Assembly: GCF_028994805.1 (NCBI RefSeq)
Contig: NZ_JAJQQP010000004.1
Coordinates: forward strand, 62,001-126,000
Origin: Promicromonospora iranensis
GTDB lineage: Bacteria > Actinomycetota > Actinomycetes > Actinomycetales > Cellulomonadaceae
DNA: 64,000 bases
Direction: 5' to 3'
The notes beneath the pieces were generated by a model. The model worked only from the letters and a program-made list of their open reading frames with translations, was not told where the DNA came from and made no database searches. Position 1 is the stretch's first letter. Each line of letters opens with the position of its first letter. The translations under genes and the position numbers were made by a program. Shown here piece by piece: positions 1-19,705 of this stretch.

Positions 1-3372
<3,372 letters not shown>

Positions 3373-3376
3373 CACC

Positions 3377-3407
3377 GGTCCGCGCCCGTTCACACCGGGC
3401 GCGGACC
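3377..3407 (+). other. rpoB-rpoC intercistronic hairpin
   Basis: A perfect 12-bp stem (GGTCCGCGCCCG pairing with CGGGCGCGGACC) with a 7-nt loop starts four bases after the rpoB stop. There is no T-tract, so it more likely stabilises or processes the rpoB-rpoC message than terminates it. Confidence 0.6.
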
Positions 3408-3449
3408 TGGACACCAAGGGTTTTCGAGAACTTCAGGAAGTAGGACATC

Positions 3450-7334
<3,885 letters not shown>

Positions 7335-7344
7335 TCCACCTCCG

Positions 7345-7448
7345 CCGAGGTAGTCACCTGGCGAAGTAGACACGCAGCGAGGTAGTCACCCAGCATCCAC
7401 TGGGTGACTACCTCGCTGTACGTCTACCTCGCCAAGGGGCTATCTCGG
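7345..7448. repeat. Compound palindromic element downstream of rpoC
   Basis: An inner stem of 34 positions (7360-7393 against 7400-7433, loop CATCCA) is paired at about 30 positions. An imperfect outer extension (7345-7359 against 7434-7448) makes a ~49-position stem. The core unit GAGGTAGTCACC recurs at 7348 and 7379 and inverted at 7403, with diverged copies between. It lies 10 nt after the rpoC stop and before the str promoter, so termination or mRNA 3'-end protection is likely. A shorter relative sits at 31335-31374. Confidence 0.75.
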
Positions 7449-7480
7449 CAGGTTCGGGTGCATCTCACACCCGATTCGTT

Positions 7481-7509
7481 TTGACCCCCCGTAAACACGT
7501 GGGTATTCT
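7481..7509 (+). promoter_or_regulatory. str operon promoter
   Basis: TTGACC at 7481-7486 and TATTCT at 7504-7509, separated by 17 nt, form a near-consensus primary-sigma promoter. It lies about 275 nt upstream of rpsL and downstream of the rpoC hairpin. Confidence 0.75.
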
Positions 7510-7515
7510 TAGAAT

Positions 7516-7784
7516 TCGTGCCCGCGCCGTCGGGCTGCACTTCCTGAAAACCACCGCAAGGTGGCTTCGGATGCGGCCGATGTGAGCGCGTGGGCATCCC
7601 GGCGAGATCCTCCGGGGCACGTCGTGCCCTGATGGTGGAGCCGGGCCATCGAGCCGGTGGTAAGTGGCGCAGCAGTCCCCGTGAGGGCTGTGGGTGCCGC
7701 ATGCAATCGGCACGCACAAGCCAAGATCATCGACGGGGACGCCGGCAGGGCGTCGCCGAAGCTCAAGAAGACGACGGAGACGTA
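7516..7784 (+). other. Long untranslated leader of the str operon
   Basis: About 270 nt lie between the predicted start of transcription and rpsL. I see no convincing gene. Small stem-loops are visible: CCACC/GGTGG around 7549-7564, GGGCAC/GTGCCC at 7615-7629, and GTGCCG/CGGCAC at 7694-7713. A cis-regulatory role, for example autoregulation by S7 or S12, is an inference. Confidence 0.45.
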
Positions 7785-8159
7785 GTGCCTACGATCCAGC
7801 AGCTCGTCCGCAAGGGGCGTACCTCGAAGGTCACGGCGTCCAAGACGCCGGCCCTTCATGCCTCCCCTCAGCGGCGCGGTGTGTGCACACGCGTGTACAC
7901 CACCACCCCCAAGAAGCCGAACTCGGCGCTCCGCAAGGTTGCGCGTGTGAAGCTCTCCTCCGGTACCGAGGTCACCGCGTACATCCCCGGCGTCGGCCAC
8001 AACCTGCAGGAGCACTCCATCGTGCTCGTGCGTGGCGGCCGTGTGAAGGACCTCCCGGGCGTGCGGTACAAGATCGTCCGCGGCGCGCTCGACACCCAGG
8101 GTGTCAAGGGCCGCAAGCAGGGCCGGAGCAAGTACGGCGCCAAGAAGGAGAAGAGCTAA
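7785..8159 (+). CDS. rpsL: 30S ribosomal protein S12
   Basis: Decoding-centre protein of the small subunit, 124 residues. The GTG start at 7785 gives [12 protein letters not shown], the family N-terminus, with GGAG about 5 nt upstream; the frame stays open further upstream but is not conserved there. Lys43 ([11 protein letters not shown]) and Lys88 (GRVKDLPGV), the usual streptomycin-resistance positions, are both wild type. First gene of the str operon; its TAA shares a base with the rpsG ATG, so translational coupling is likely. Confidence 0.98.
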   Translation: MPTIQQLVRKGRTSKVTASKTPALHASPQRRGVCTRVYTTTPKKPNSALRKVARVKLSSGTEVTAYIPGVGHNLQEHSIVLVRGGRVKDLPGVRYKIVRGALDTQGVKGRKQGRSKYGAKKEKS

Positions 8160-8629
8160 TGCCCCGCAAGGGTCCGGCCCCCAAGCGGCCGCTCATCGTC
8201 GACCCGGTCTACGGGTCCCCGGTTGTCACGCAGCTGATCAACAAGGTGCTGCTCGACGGCAAGAAGTCGACCGCCGAGGCGATTGTCTACGGCGCCCTCG
8301 AGGGTGTTCGTGCCAAGACCGACGGCGACCCGGTCGTGGTGCTCAAGCGTGCGCTGGACAATGTCCGTCCCGCGCTCGAGGTGCGCTCCCGCCGCGTCGG
8401 TGGTGCCACGTACCAGGTGCCGGTCGACGTCCGCCCCACGCGTGCCACCACGCTCGCGCTGCGCTGGCTCACCGACTTCTCCCGCGCTCGTCGCGAGAAG
8501 ACGATGACCGAGCGTCTGATGAACGAGATCCTCGACGCGTCGAACGGTCTCGGTGCTGCTGTCAAGCGCCGCGAGGACATGCACAAGATGGCCGACTCCA
8601 ACAAGGCCTTCGCGCACTACCGCTGGTAG
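8159..8629 (+). CDS. rpsG: 30S ribosomal protein S7
   Basis: Primary 16S rRNA-binding protein that nucleates assembly of the 30S head, 156 residues. It begins [10 protein letters not shown] and contains the conserved [17 protein letters not shown] segment, ending KAFAHYRW. The ATG overlaps the rpsL stop by one base (TAATG). In E. coli S7 represses the str operon, and a similar role here is possible but not visible in the sequence. A 10-bp hairpin follows before fusA. Confidence 0.98.
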   Translation: MPRKGPAPKRPLIVDPVYGSPVVTQLINKVLLDGKKSTAEAIVYGALEGVRAKTDGDPVVVLKRALDNVRPALEVRSRRVGGATYQVPVDVRPTRATTLALRWLTDFSRARREKTMTERLMNEILDASNGLGAAVKRREDMHKMADSNKAFAHYRW

Positions 8630-8640
8630 TAGCTTCCGAG

Positions 8641-8664
8641 CGGCCCCGGGTCACCCCGGGGCCG
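8641..8664 (+). other. rpsG-fusA intercistronic hairpin
   Basis: CGGCCCCGGG pairs perfectly with CCCGGGGCCG across a TCAC loop. It could be a partial terminator that lowers fusA/tuf expression or a stability element; no T-tract follows. Confidence 0.55.
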
Positions 8665-8722
8665 TCGGTGGATGCTTGACCGCCGGCCCCCAGCCCACCT
8701 TCAGACCAAGGGGTAAGACACC

Positions 8723-10825
<2,103 letters not shown>

Positions 10826-10884
10826 GTCCCCACAGGTCGACCCGCACAACCAACCTGTAGGAAGAACCGCACGCCCCGCAGTTG

Positions 10885-10890
10885 TAGGCT
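10885..10890 (+). promoter_or_regulatory. Possible internal -10 box before tuf
   Basis: TAGGCT, the same -10 sequence seen ahead of several genes in this window, lies in the 122-nt fusA-tuf gap. No good -35 hexamer is evident, so this is only a suggestion of an extra tuf promoter. Confidence 0.3.
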
Positions 10891-10947
10891 TCTTGGCCGA
10901 GCATCTGCAACGTTCGGAACATCTACCCAAGTCCCAGGAGGACCCCA

Positions 10948-12144
10948 GTGGCTAAGGCCAAGTTCGAGCGGACCAAGCCGCACGTCAACATCGGCACGAT
11001 CGGTCACGTCGACCACGGTAAGACGACGCTGACCGCCGCGATCTCGAAGACGCTTGCGGACAAGTACCCGGACCTTCCGGCGAACACGCAGCGCAACTTC
11101 GACGAGATCGACGCCGCGCCGGAGGAGAAGCAGCGCGGTATCACGATCAACATCGCGCACATCGAGTACGAGACGCCGAAGCGCCACTACGCGCACGTCG
11201 ACGCTCCGGGTCACGCCGACTACATCAAGAACATGATCACCGGTGCCGCGCAGATGGACGGCGCGATCCTGGTGGTTGCCGCGACCGACGGTCCGATGGC
11301 CCAGACGCGTGAGCACGTGCTGCTCGCCCGTCAGGTCGGCGTGCCGTACCTGCTCGTGGCGCTCAACAAGTCCGACATGGTCGACGACGAGGAGATCCTC
11401 GAGCTCGTCGAGATGGAGGTTCGTGAGCTGCTGTCCTCGCAGGAGTTCGACGGTGACAACGCGCCTGTCGTGCGCGTCTCCGGCCTGAAGGCTCTCGAGG
11501 GCGACCCCGAGTGGGTCGAGAAGGTCGTCGAGCTCATGGAAGCCGTCGACGAGAACGTGCCGGAGCCGCTGCGCGACCTCGACAAGCCGTTCCTCATGCC
11601 GATCGAGGACGTCTTCACGATCACCGGTCGTGGCACCGTCGTCACCGGCAAGGTCGAGCGTGGCACGCTGGACATCAACTCGGACGTCGAGATCGTCGGC
11701 ATCCGCCAGCCGCAGAAGACCACGGTCACCGGTATCGAGACGTTCCACAAGCAGATGGACCAGGCTCAGGCCGGCGACAACACCGGTCTGCTCCTGCGTG
11801 GCATCAAGCGCGAGGACGTCGAGCGCGGTCAGGTCATCGTGAAGCCGGGTTCGATCACCCCGCACACGAACTTCGAGGCTCAGGTCTACATCCTGGGCAA
11901 GGACGAGGGTGGCCGTCACAACCCGTTCTACTCGAACTACCGCCCGCAGTTCTACTTCCGCACCACGGACGTCACCGGCGTCATCACGCTGCCCGAGGGC
12001 ACCGAGATGGTCATGCCCGGCGACAACACCGAGATGTCGGTCGAGCTCATCCAGCCGATCGCCATGGAGGAGGGTCTGGGCTTCGCCATCCGCGAGGGTG
12101 GCCGCACGGTCGGTTCAGGCCGTGTCACCAAGATCATCAAGTGA
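10948..12144 (+). CDS. tuf: Elongation factor Tu
   Basis: GTPase that delivers aminoacyl-tRNA to the ribosome, 398 residues. The GTG start follows AGGAGG and gives [16 protein letters not shown]. GTPase motifs: [44 protein letters not shown]. The C-terminal domain has the [13 protein letters not shown] end. Last gene of the str operon, closed by a strong hairpin 39 nt downstream. The G-domain and domain II look canonical. Confidence 0.99.
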   Translation: MAKAKFERTKPHVNIGTIGHVDHGKTTLTAAISKTLADKYPDLPANTQRNFDEIDAAPEEKQRGITINIAHIEYETPKRHYAHVDAPGHADYIKNMITGAAQMDGAILVVAATDGPMAQTREHVLLARQVGVPYLLVALNKSDMVDDEEILELVEMEVRELLSSQEFDGDNAPVVRVSGLKALEGDPEWVEKVVELMEAVDENVPEPLRDLDKPFLMPIEDVFTITGRGTVVTGKVERGTLDINSDVEIVGIRQPQKTTVTGIETFHKQMDQAQAGDNTGLLLRGIKREDVERGQVIVKPGSITPHTNFEAQVYILGKDEGGRHNPFYSNYRPQFYFRTTDVTGVITLPEGTEMVMPGDNTEMSVELIQPIAMEEGLGFAIREGGRTVGSGRVTKIIK

Positions 12145-12182
12145 TCCTGGAGCACAGACTCGTCTGACGGAAGTCAGCTGAA

Positions 12183-12220
12183 CGATGGGGCCCGGGCGCT
12201 TCGGCGCCCGGGCCCCATCG
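12183..12220 (+). terminator. str operon terminator
   Basis: Perfect 17-bp stem (CGATGGGGCCCGGGCGC and its complement) with a TTCG tetraloop, 38 nt after the tuf stop. No U-tract follows, which is usual for strong actinobacterial terminators of this kind. Confidence 0.85.
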
Positions 12221-12251
12221 CGTAAGTAGCGGGAGTCACACCATCCTCCGT

Positions 12252-12280
12252 TTGGTACATGCGGAGTCGTATGGCAAGAT
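12252..12280 (+). promoter_or_regulatory. Candidate S10 operon promoter
   Basis: TTGGTA (12252-12257), a 17-nt spacer and CAAGAT (12275-12280) lie just downstream of the tuf terminator and about 390 nt upstream of rpsJ. The -10 is imperfect. Confidence 0.5.
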
Positions 12281-12286
12281 TGCATA

Positions 12287-12670
12287 GTTGCCTGTCACAG
12301 GCGCGCTCTTTCAAGTGTCGAACAGTGTGCAGAACCGCAGTCCTTGGTCCCGGATCGTTCGGGTTCAGCAGAGGCTGGAGCGGTCACCCTCCCGGGGAGA
12401 AACCGGGTGTGGGGTCGCGGGGTTTATCGCCTGCTATTCGATGCTACGAGGCGCCCCGCGGAGCACACGTCCTTCGGTCTTCCGGAGGAACTGTTCCGAG
12501 CAGGCTCGGCAAACGTCGTGGTCGGTCCGGCTGTACAGCTGGTCCAGATCACTTCCCAACGGCCCCGGCACCAGTCATGGTGTTATGCGCCCGGCTGTGT
12601 CGTATTACGCGACACGCCCGAGTGCGTGGGTCGGACAGTAGCGGTTCGAGAGAGAGAGTCAGACGACGCC
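12287..12670 (+). other. Long leader of the S10 operon
   Basis: About 380 nt between the candidate promoter and rpsJ hold no convincing gene; open frames here lack family N-termini. Several GC-rich inverted segments are visible (for example around 12390-12415). A leader-encoded control element, as for the L4-controlled S10 leader of E. coli, is an inference only. Confidence 0.4.
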
Positions 12671-12979
12671 ATGGCGGGACAGAAGATCCGCATCCGGCTC
12701 AAGTCCTACGACCACGAGGTGATCGACAGTTCGGCGCGCAAGATCGTCGACACGGTCACTCGCGCTGGTGCGACGGTCGTGGGTCCGGTGCCGCTGCCGA
12801 CGGAGAAGAACGTCTTCGTTGTGATCCGGTCGCCTCACAAGTACAAGGACAGCCGCGAGCACTTCGAGATGCGTACGCACAAGCGGCTCATCGACATCAT
12901 CGATCCCACGCCCAAGGCCGTCGACTCGCTCATGCGACTCGACCTGCCGGCGGACGTGAACATCGAGATCAAGCTCTGA
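12671..12979 (+). CDS. rpsJ: 30S ribosomal protein S10
   Basis: Small-subunit head protein, 102 residues, which in other bacteria also pairs with NusB in antitermination. ATG at 12671 gives [19 protein letters not shown], the family start; family blocks [13 protein letters not shown] and [11 protein letters not shown] are present. First gene of the S10 operon, 14 nt before rplC. No strong Shine-Dalgarno is obvious (AGAGAGAG and AGACGAC upstream). Confidence 0.98.
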   Translation: MAGQKIRIRLKSYDHEVIDSSARKIVDTVTRAGATVVGPVPLPTEKNVFVVIRSPHKYKDSREHFEMRTHKRLIDIIDPTPKAVDSLMRLDLPADVNIEIKL

Positions 12980-12993
12980 GGCTGGAGGACATC

Positions 12994-13647
12994 ATGACCA
13001 ACCAGCAGAAGAACGTGACCGCGTTGCTCGGGACCAAGCTCGGCATGACGCAGCTCTGGGACGAGGCAGGCCGCCTCGTGCCGGTGACCGTCGTGTCCGT
13101 GGGCACCAATGTGGTGACCCAGGTCCGCACGGTTGACGCCGACGGTTATGCGGCTGTTCAGCTCGCGACCGGCCAGGTCGACCCGCGCAAGGTCACCAAG
13201 CCCCTCAAGGGCCACTTCGAGAAGGCCGGCGTCACGCCGCGCCGTCACGTGGCCGAGATCCGCACCGAGAACGCCTCCGAGTTCACGCTCGGCCAGGAGA
13301 TCACTGCTGACGCCTTCGAGGCCGGCGCCGTGGTCGACGTGGTTGGCACCACCAAGGGCAAGGGCACCGCCGGTGTGATGAAGCGTCACGGCTTCCACGG
13401 CGTGGGTGCTTCGCACGGTGCGCACCGTAACCACCGCAAGCCCGGCTCGATCGGTGGCGCTTCGACGCCGTCGCGAGTCTTCAAGGGCATGAAGATGGCC
13501 GGTCGGATGGGTAACGCCCGTCAGACCACCCAGAACCTGACCGTTCACGCGGTCGACGCTGAGAAGGGTCTGCTGCTCGTCAAGGGCGCGGTTCCCGGCC
13601 CCAAGGGTGGCGTCGTCCTCGTGCGTAACGCCGCGAAGGGAGCGTGA
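12994..13647 (+). CDS. rplC: 50S ribosomal protein L3
   Basis: Early-assembling 23S rRNA-binding protein near the peptidyl transferase centre, 217 residues. The ATG at 12994 follows GGAGGAC and gives [20 protein letters not shown]. The conserved loop region [20 protein letters not shown] and MAGRMGN are present. The frame is open far upstream (to 12259), but that is leader and rpsJ in another frame. Second gene of the S10 operon. Confidence 0.98.
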   Translation: MTNQQKNVTALLGTKLGMTQLWDEAGRLVPVTVVSVGTNVVTQVRTVDADGYAAVQLATGQVDPRKVTKPLKGHFEKAGVTPRRHVAEIRTENASEFTLGQEITADAFEAGAVVDVVGTTKGKGTAGVMKRHGFHGVGASHGAHRNHRKPGSIGGASTPSRVFKGMKMAGRMGNARQTTQNLTVHAVDAEKGLLLVKGAVPGPKGGVVLVRNAAKGA

Positions 13648-13652
13648 ACCCG

Positions 13653-14345
13653 ATGAGCGCTCTGACTGTCGACGTCCTGGACGCCCAGGGCAAGAAGTCC
13701 GGTACCGCCGAGCTCCCTTCTGAGGTGTTCGACGTCGCCGTGAACATCCCGCTGATCCACCAGGTGGTCGTTGCGCAGCGCGCAGCCGCCCGCCAGGGCA
13801 CCGCGTCCACGAAGACTCGTGGCGAGGTCCGCGGTGGTGGCCGCAAGCCGTACAAGCAGAAGGGCACCGGCCGCGCCCGTCAGGGCTCGATCCGCGCTCC
13901 GCAGTTTGCCGGCGGTGGCGTCGTCCACGGCCCGCAGCCGCGCAAGTACGACCAGCGCACCCCGAAGAAGATGAAGGCCGCCGCCCTGCGTGGTGCGCTC
14001 TCTGACCGTGCTCGTGCCGGTCGCGTGCACGTCGTTGCCGGTTTCGGCATCGAGGGTGTCCCGTCGACCAAGACGGCGCTTGCCACCATCACGAAGCTGA
14101 CGACGCGTGCTCACGTGCTCGTCGTGACGCAGCGCGATGACGAGGCCACGGTCAAGTCCCTGCGCAACGTTCCCGAGGTGCACCTCCTGGTCGCTGACCA
14201 GCTGAACACCTACGACGTGCTCGTCTCCGACGACGTCATCTTCACCGAGGGTGCGCTTGCCGCTTTCCTCGAGGGCCCGACCAAGGGCGCGAAGGCTGTC
14301 GCCACGGAGTCCGAGGCCGAGACCGCTGAGGAGACTGCCAAGTGA
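13653..14345 (+). CDS. rplD: 50S ribosomal protein L4
   Basis: Large-subunit protein lining the exit tunnel, 230 residues from ATG at 13653. A GTG at 13644 overlaps the rplC stop but sits too close to the AGGGAG site, so the ATG is preferred. The tunnel loop [22 protein letters not shown] is recognisable in pieces ([19 protein letters not shown]). The C-terminus is extended with a short Glu-rich tail. Third gene of the S10 operon, overlapping rplW by 4 nt. Confidence 0.97.
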   Translation: MSALTVDVLDAQGKKSGTAELPSEVFDVAVNIPLIHQVVVAQRAAARQGTASTKTRGEVRGGGRKPYKQKGTGRARQGSIRAPQFAGGGVVHGPQPRKYDQRTPKKMKAAALRGALSDRARAGRVHVVAGFGIEGVPSTKTALATITKLTTRAHVLVVTQRDDEATVKSLRNVPEVHLLVADQLNTYDVLVSDDVIFTEGALAAFLEGPTKGAKAVATESEAETAEETAK

Positions 14346-14644
14346 CCGTCACCGTGAAGGACCCGCGCGACATCCTGCTCGCGCCGGTCGTCTCCGAGAA
14401 GAGCTACAACCTTCTCGACGAGGGCAAGTACACCTTCATCGTGGACCCGAGCGCCAACAAGACCGAGATCAAGATCGCTATCGAGAAGGTCTTCAGCGTC
14501 AAGGTCGCGTCGGTGAACACGATGAACCGCAAGGGCAAGACGCGTCGCACGCGTTTTGGCCTCGGCAAGCGCAAGGACACGAAGCGTGCGATCGTCACCC
14601 TCCGCGAGGGCACGATCGACATCTTCGGCGGTCCGGTCGGCTGA
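14342..14644 (+). CDS. rplW: 50S ribosomal protein L23
   Basis: Tunnel-exit protein that docks trigger factor and SRP, 100 residues. GTG start in a GTGA overlap with the rplD stop, implying coupled translation. It begins [21 protein letters not shown] and has the [13 protein letters not shown] segment typical of the family. Confidence 0.97.
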   Translation: MTVTVKDPRDILLAPVVSEKSYNLLDEGKYTFIVDPSANKTEIKIAIEKVFSVKVASVNTMNRKGKTRRTRFGLGKRKDTKRAIVTLREGTIDIFGGPVG

Positions 14645-14675
14645 GCTGACGAGAGACGATTGAGGACAGGTTTCC

Positions 14676-15512
<837 letters not shown>

Positions 15513-15526
15513 TAGGAGCCTGAAAC

Positions 15527-15808
15527 ATGCCTCGTAGCCTGAAGAAGGGCCCCTTCGTAGACGGTCACCTCCAGAAGAAGGTGGACGTCCAGAACGAGAA
15601 GGGGACCAAGACAGTTATCAAGACCTGGTCCCGTCGGTCGGTTGTCACGCCCGACTTTCTCGGTCACACCTTTGCCGTGCACGACGGTCGCAAGCACGTC
15701 CCGGTCTTCGTGACCGAGTCGATGGTCGGCCACAAGCTCGGCGAGTTCGCTCCCACGCGGACCTTCCGCGGCCACGTGAAGGACGACAGGAAGGGTCGTC
15801 GCCGCTGA
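15527..15808 (+). CDS. rpsS: 30S ribosomal protein S19
   Basis: Small-subunit head protein contacting the A-site region, 93 residues. Starts [15 protein letters not shown], preceded by AGGAG. The block [18 protein letters not shown] and the tail [17 protein letters not shown] are conserved. Member of the S10 operon between rplB and rplV. Confidence 0.98.
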   Translation: MPRSLKKGPFVDGHLQKKVDVQNEKGTKTVIKTWSRRSVVTPDFLGHTFAVHDGRKHVPVFVTESMVGHKLGEFAPTRTFRGHVKDDRKGRRR

Positions 15809-15875
15809 GGCGTGGGGTTCTCCCCACCACAGCAGCGATGATCTGGACTGTCTGAGAAAAGGAAGCAGGACAGCA

Positions 15876-16235
15876 ATGGAAGCCAAGGCGCAGGCGCGGT
15901 TCGTCCGTGTCACGCCCCAGAAGGCCCGGCGCGTCGTGGACCTCATCCGTGGCAAGCAGGCCTCTGAGGCCGTCGCGGTGCTGAAGTTCGCACCGCAGGC
16001 CGCCAGTGAGCCGATCCGCAAGGTCGTGGAGAGCGCGATCGCGAACGCTCGGGTGAAGGCCGACCGCGCGAGCGAGCGCTTCGACGAGGGCGACCTGGTC
16101 GTCTCCGCCGCGTTCGTGGACGAGGGGCCGACGCTCAAGCGTTTCCGGCCGCGGGCTCAGGGACGTGCTACGCGCATTCTCAAGCGCACCAGCCACATCA
16201 CCGTGGTGCTCGCCGACAAGGAAGGGGCCCGATAG
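15876..16235 (+). CDS. rplV: 50S ribosomal protein L22
   Basis: Tunnel-wall protein, 119 residues, spanning the constriction where macrolides bind. Start [20 protein letters not shown], preceded by GGAAGCAGGA. The beta-hairpin segment [20 protein letters not shown] is intact. Its stop overlaps the rpsC start by one base (TAGTG). Confidence 0.98.
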   Translation: MEAKAQARFVRVTPQKARRVVDLIRGKQASEAVAVLKFAPQAASEPIRKVVESAIANARVKADRASERFDEGDLVVSAAFVDEGPTLKRFRPRAQGRATRILKRTSHITVVLADKEGAR

Positions 16236-17074
16236 TGGGACAGAAGGTTCACCCGCACGGGTACCGCCTGGGTATTACGACTGACCACCGGTCGCGTTGG
16301 TTCGCCGACAGCACCAAGCCCGGTCAGCGGTACCGCGACTACGTCCGTGAGGACGTTCAGATCCGCAAGCTCATGAGCACTGGTCTCGAGCGTGCCGGTA
16401 TCTCCAAGGTCGAGATCGAGCGCACCCGCGACCGTGTCCGCGTGGACATCCACACGGCACGTCCGGGCATCGTGATCGGCCGTCGAGGTGCTGAGGCCGA
16501 CCGCATCCGCGGCGAGCTCGAGAAGCTCACGGGCAAGCAGGTTCAGCTCAACATCCTCGAGGTCAAGAACGCGGAGATCGACGCGCAGCTCGTTGCTCAG
16601 GGCATTGCCGAGCAGCTGGCCAGCCGTGTCTCCTTCCGTCGCGCGATGCGCAAGGGCATGCAGTCCGCCCAGCGTGCCGGCGCGAAGGGTATCCGCGTGC
16701 AGGTCGCCGGCCGCCTCGGCGGCGCCGAGATGAGCCGTTCGGAGTTCTACCGCGAGGGCCGCGTGCCCCTGCACACCCTCCGGGCGTACATCGACTACGG
16801 CTTCTACGAGGCCCGCACCACCTTCGGCCGTATCGGCGTCAAGGTGTGGATCTACAAGGGCGAGGTCACCGAGAAGGAGTTCGCCGCTCAGCAGGCAACT
16901 GCGGCACCCCGTGCGGGTCGCGGTCGGGGCGACCGCCCCGAGCGTGGCGAGCGCGGTGGCGACCGTCGCGGTGGCCCGCGTCGCAACGAGCGTCCGGCCG
17001 AGCGCAGCACTGAGGCAGCCCCCGCGGCTGAGGCAGCTGCTGCTCCGGCCGCAGAGACCGGAACGGAGGCCTGA
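16235..17074 (+). CDS. rpsC: 30S ribosomal protein S3 with RG-rich tail
   Basis: Small-subunit protein at the mRNA entry channel, 279 residues. The GTG start overlaps the rplV stop. The KH domain includes [17 protein letters not shown]; the C-terminal domain ends near [12 protein letters not shown]. After residue ~218 comes a tail of about 60 residues rich in Arg-Gly and then Ala-Glu, which is longer than in E. coli S3 (233 residues). Such tails are known in actinobacterial S3; its function is not evident. Confidence 0.98.
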   Translation: MGQKVHPHGYRLGITTDHRSRWFADSTKPGQRYRDYVREDVQIRKLMSTGLERAGISKVEIERTRDRVRVDIHTARPGIVIGRRGAEADRIRGELEKLTGKQVQLNILEVKNAEIDAQLVAQGIAEQLASRVSFRRAMRKGMQSAQRAGAKGIRVQVAGRLGGAEMSRSEFYREGRVPLHTLRAYIDYGFYEARTTFGRIGVKVWIYKGEVTEKEFAAQQATAAPRAGRGRGDRPERGERGGDRRGGPRRNERPAERSTEAAPAAEAAAAPAAETGTEA

Positions 17075-17076
17075 CC

Positions 17077-17493
17077 ATGCTGATCCCCCGCAGGGTCAAG
17101 CACCGCAAGCAGCACCACCCGTCGCGCTCCGGTGCGGCAAAGGGTGGCACCCAGATCGCGTTCGGCGACTTCGGCATCCAGGCTCTGGAGCCGGCGTACG
17201 TCACCAACCGCCAGATCGAGGCGGCGCGTATCGCAATGACTCGCCACATCAAGCGTGGCGGCAAGGTGTGGATCAACATCTACCCGGACCGCCCGCTGAC
17301 GAAGAAGCCTGCCGAGACCCGCATGGGTTCCGGTAAGGGTTCTCCGGAGTGGTGGGTCGCCAACGTCAAGCCCGGTCGAATCCTTTTCGAGCTGGCCGGT
17401 GTTGACGAGTCCCTTGCTCGCGAGGCCATGCGCCGCGCGATGCACAAGCTCCCGATGAAGTGCCGTTTCGTGGTGCGCGAGGGTGGTGTCTGA
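17077..17493 (+). CDS. rplP: 50S ribosomal protein L16
   Basis: Large-subunit protein near the A-site finger and the avilamycin/evernimicin site, 138 residues. Starts [15 protein letters not shown] and contains GFGDF-like [19 protein letters not shown] and [14 protein letters not shown]. It lies 2 nt after rpsC, and its TGA overlaps the rpmC ATG (TGATG). Confidence 0.98.
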   Translation: MLIPRRVKHRKQHHPSRSGAAKGGTQIAFGDFGIQALEPAYVTNRQIEAARIAMTRHIKRGGKVWINIYPDRPLTKKPAETRMGSGKGSPEWWVANVKPGRILFELAGVDESLAREAMRRAMHKLPMKCRFVVREGGV

Positions 17494-17732
17494 TGGCTAT
17501 CGGTACGCAGGGGCTTGCCCCCATCGATCTGGATGGCATGGATGACGAGACTCTCGTCGCCAAGCTGAAGGAAGCCAAGGAGGAGCTTTTCAACCTCCGC
17601 TTCCAGTCGGCGACCGGCCAGCTCGAGAGCCACGGTCGTCTCAAGGCCGTCCGTCGCGACATCGCTCGGATCTACACGATCCTGCGTGAGCGCGAGCTCG
17701 GCATCCGTACGGCTCCGAGCGTGAGTGAGTGA
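17493..17732 (+). CDS. rpmC: 50S ribosomal protein L29
   Basis: Small tunnel-exit protein, 79 residues from ATG at 17493. The core is [20 protein letters not shown] then [21 protein letters not shown], matching L29. The first ~14 residues and the short Ser-rich end are extra relative to E. coli (63 residues). Coupled to rplP by a TGATG overlap. Confidence 0.96.
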   Translation: MAIGTQGLAPIDLDGMDDETLVAKLKEAKEELFNLRFQSATGQLESHGRLKAVRRDIARIYTILRERELGIRTAPSVSE

Positions 17733-17736
17733 GGCA

Positions 17737-18024
17737 ATGAGCGAGAACACGACGTCTGCGGCCCCCGAGGCCCAGCGCGCGACGCGTAAGGTGCGCCGTG
17801 GCTACGTGGTCAGCGACAAGATGGACAAGACCATCGTGATCGAGGTCGAGGACCGGGTGAAGCACCCGCTCTACGCCAAGGTCATCCGTCGCACGACCAA
17901 GGTCAAGGCGCACGACGAGCAGAACAGCGCCGGTGTCGGCGACCTGGTCGTCATCATGGAGACCCGCCCGCTGTCCGCTACCAAGCGGTTCCGGCTCGTG
18001 GAGATCCTCGAGAAGGCCAAGTAA
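17737..18024 (+). CDS. rpsQ: 30S ribosomal protein S17
   Basis: 16S rRNA-binding assembly protein, 95 residues from ATG at 17737. A GTG at 17725, in frame, lies inside rpmC and is less likely because GAGTGAGG just upstream of the ATG can serve as ribosome-binding site. Family blocks [14 protein letters not shown] and [13 protein letters not shown] are present. Last gene of the S10 operon before a 136-nt gap that precedes rplN. Confidence 0.97.
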   Translation: MSENTTSAAPEAQRATRKVRRGYVVSDKMDKTIVIEVEDRVKHPLYAKVIRRTTKVKAHDEQNSAGVGDLVVIMETRPLSATKRFRLVEILEKAK

Positions 18025-18160
18025 GGACTTCTCTTTCGGCTGGGGCGGTGCGTGACACACGTACGCGTGCCGTCCCGGCTCAGCACAGCAACTATCCGTT
18101 CGACCAGGCTCGCCGGAAACAGTCCGCGCGAGAACCAGTTCGACGACAGGAGTTCATTCA

Positions 18161-18529
18161 ATGATCCAGCAGGAGTCGCGACTTCGGGTCGCCGACAACA
18201 CGGGTGCCAAGGAGATTCTCTGCATCCGCGTTCTCGGTGGCTCCGGCCGTCGCTACGCCGGAATCGGCGACACCATCGTCGCCACCGTCAAGGACGCGAT
18301 CCCGGGCGGCAACGTGAAGAAGGGCGACGTCATCAAGGCTGTCGTCGTCCGGACCGCCAAGGAGCGCCGCCGTCCCGACGGTTCCTACATCAAGTTCGAC
18401 GAGAACGCCGCCGTCATCCTCAAGGGCGACGGTGAGCCTCGCGGCACCCGCATCTTCGGCCCGGTGGGTCGTGAGCTGCGTGACAAGCGGTTCATGAAGA
18501 TCATCTCGCTGGCTCCGGAGGTGCTCTGA
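18161..18529 (+). CDS. rplN: 50S ribosomal protein L14
   Basis: Large-subunit interface protein, 122 residues. Starts [19 protein letters not shown] with AGGAG upstream, and ends IISLAPEVL. The preceding 136-nt gap (18025-18160), the widest between rplC and rplO, may hold the start of a separate spc transcript, but I see no convincing promoter. Confidence 0.98.
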   Translation: MIQQESRLRVADNTGAKEILCIRVLGGSGRRYAGIGDTIVATVKDAIPGGNVKKGDVIKAVVVRTAKERRRPDGSYIKFDENAAVILKGDGEPRGTRIFGPVGRELRDKRFMKIISLAPEVL

Positions 18530-18531
18530 CC

Positions 18532-18873
18532 ATGGCGAAGATCAAGAAGGGCGACCAGGTCATCGTGATCTCGGGTCGCGACAAGGGCAAGACCGGTCGG
18601 GTGCTCGAGGTCCTCAAGGACTCCGACCGCCTCGTGGTCGAGGGCGTTCAGCGTGTCACGAAGCACACCAAGGTGGGCCAGTCGCAGCGCGGCGCCCGCA
18701 CCGGTGGCATCGAGACGGTCGAGGCGCCGATCCACGTGAGCAACGTGATGATCGTCGACCCGGAGACCAAGAAGGGCACCCGCGTCGGGTACCGCGAGGA
18801 GCAGGTGGAGCGCGACGGTCGTACCAAGACCGTCCGGATCCGCGTTGCGAAGCGCTCCGGGAAGGACATCTGA
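18532..18873 (+). CDS. rplX: 50S ribosomal protein L24
   Basis: Assembly-initiating 23S rRNA-binding protein, 113 residues. The KOW motif [20 protein letters not shown] occupies the N-terminus and [15 protein letters not shown] the centre. It lies 2 nt after rplN and shares a base with rplE (TGATG). Confidence 0.97.
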   Translation: MAKIKKGDQVIVISGRDKGKTGRVLEVLKDSDRLVVEGVQRVTKHTKVGQSQRGARTGGIETVEAPIHVSNVMIVDPETKKGTRVGYREEQVERDGRTKTVRIRVAKRSGKDI

Positions 18874-19445
18874 TGACCGAGACGACCATCGAGGCCCCGG
18901 CCCAGCCGCGCCTCAAGCAGAAGTACCGCGAGGAGATCCTCCCGGCGCTGATCGAAGAGTTCGGCCACAAGAACCTGCACCAGGCCGGCGGTCTCACGAA
19001 GATCGTCGTGAACATGGGTGTGGGCGACGCGGCCAAGGACTCGAAGCTCATCGAGGGCGCTATCCGCGACCTCTCGGCGATCACCGGTCAGAAGCCCCAG
19101 GTCACCAAGGCTCGTAAGTCCATCGCGCAGTTCAAGCTGCGCGAGGGCATGCCGATCGGTGCGCACGTGACGCTTCGCGGTGACCGCATGTGGGAGTTCC
19201 TCGACCGCCTGCTGGCGACCGCCCTGCCGCGTATCCGCGACTTCCGTGGTCTGTCGCCCAAGCAGTTCGACGGGCACGGCAACTACACCTTCGGTCTCAC
19301 GGAGCAGTCGATGTTCCACGAGATCGACCAGGACAAGATCGACCGGGTCCGCGGTATGGACATCACGGTCGTGACGACGGCGACGACCGACGACGAGGGC
19401 CGCTCTCTGCTGCGCCGTCTCGGCTTCCCCTTCAAGGAGAACTGA
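18873..19445 (+). CDS. rplE: 50S ribosomal protein L5
   Basis: 5S rRNA-binding central-protuberance protein, 190 residues. An N-terminal extension of about 10 residues ([10 protein letters not shown]) precedes the conserved LKQKYREEI. Family blocks [31 protein letters not shown] and [20 protein letters not shown] are present. Member of the spc operon. Confidence 0.98.
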   Translation: MTETTIEAPAQPRLKQKYREEILPALIEEFGHKNLHQAGGLTKIVVNMGVGDAAKDSKLIEGAIRDLSAITGQKPQVTKARKSIAQFKLREGMPIGAHVTLRGDRMWEFLDRLLATALPRIRDFRGLSPKQFDGHGNYTFGLTEQSMFHEIDQDKIDRVRGMDITVVTTATTDDEGRSLLRRLGFPFKEN

Positions 19446-19446
19446 C

Positions 19447-19632
19447 ATGGCGAAGAAGGCCCTGATCAACAAGGCGGCCGCCAAGCCGAAGTTCGCGGTT
19501 CGCGCCTACACCCGGTGCCAGAAGTGCGGTCGCCCGCACTCCGTTTACCGCAAGTTCGGCCTGTGCCGCATCTGCGTTCGGGAGATGGCCCACCGCGGCG
19601 AGCTCCCGGGCGTCACCAAGAGCAGCTGGTAA
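19447..19632 (+). CDS. rpsZ: 30S ribosomal protein S14, zinc (Z) type
   Basis: Small-subunit head protein, 61 residues. Cys24, Cys27, Cys40 and Cys43 form the two CxxC pairs of the zinc-binding short form, in contrast to the ~101-residue zinc-free form that some actinobacteria encode elsewhere under zinc-dependent control. It is in the standard spc operon position, 1 nt after rplE, with AAGGAG upstream. Confidence 0.97.
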   Translation: MAKKALINKAAAKPKFAVRAYTRCQKCGRPHSVYRKFGLCRICVREMAHRGELPGVTKSSW

Positions 19633-19705
19633 CACAACTACGCCGTAGGTCTGTCCGGCCCCTCGAGGCCGCTCGGATACCCCGGCGAGGAAGGGCAAGA
19701 GCCCG

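Noticed and set aside
12259-12993. Long N-terminal extension of rplC through the S10 leader and rpsJ
   Set aside because: L3 begins at MTNQQKN; upstream residues show no similarity and overlap rpsJ in another frame.
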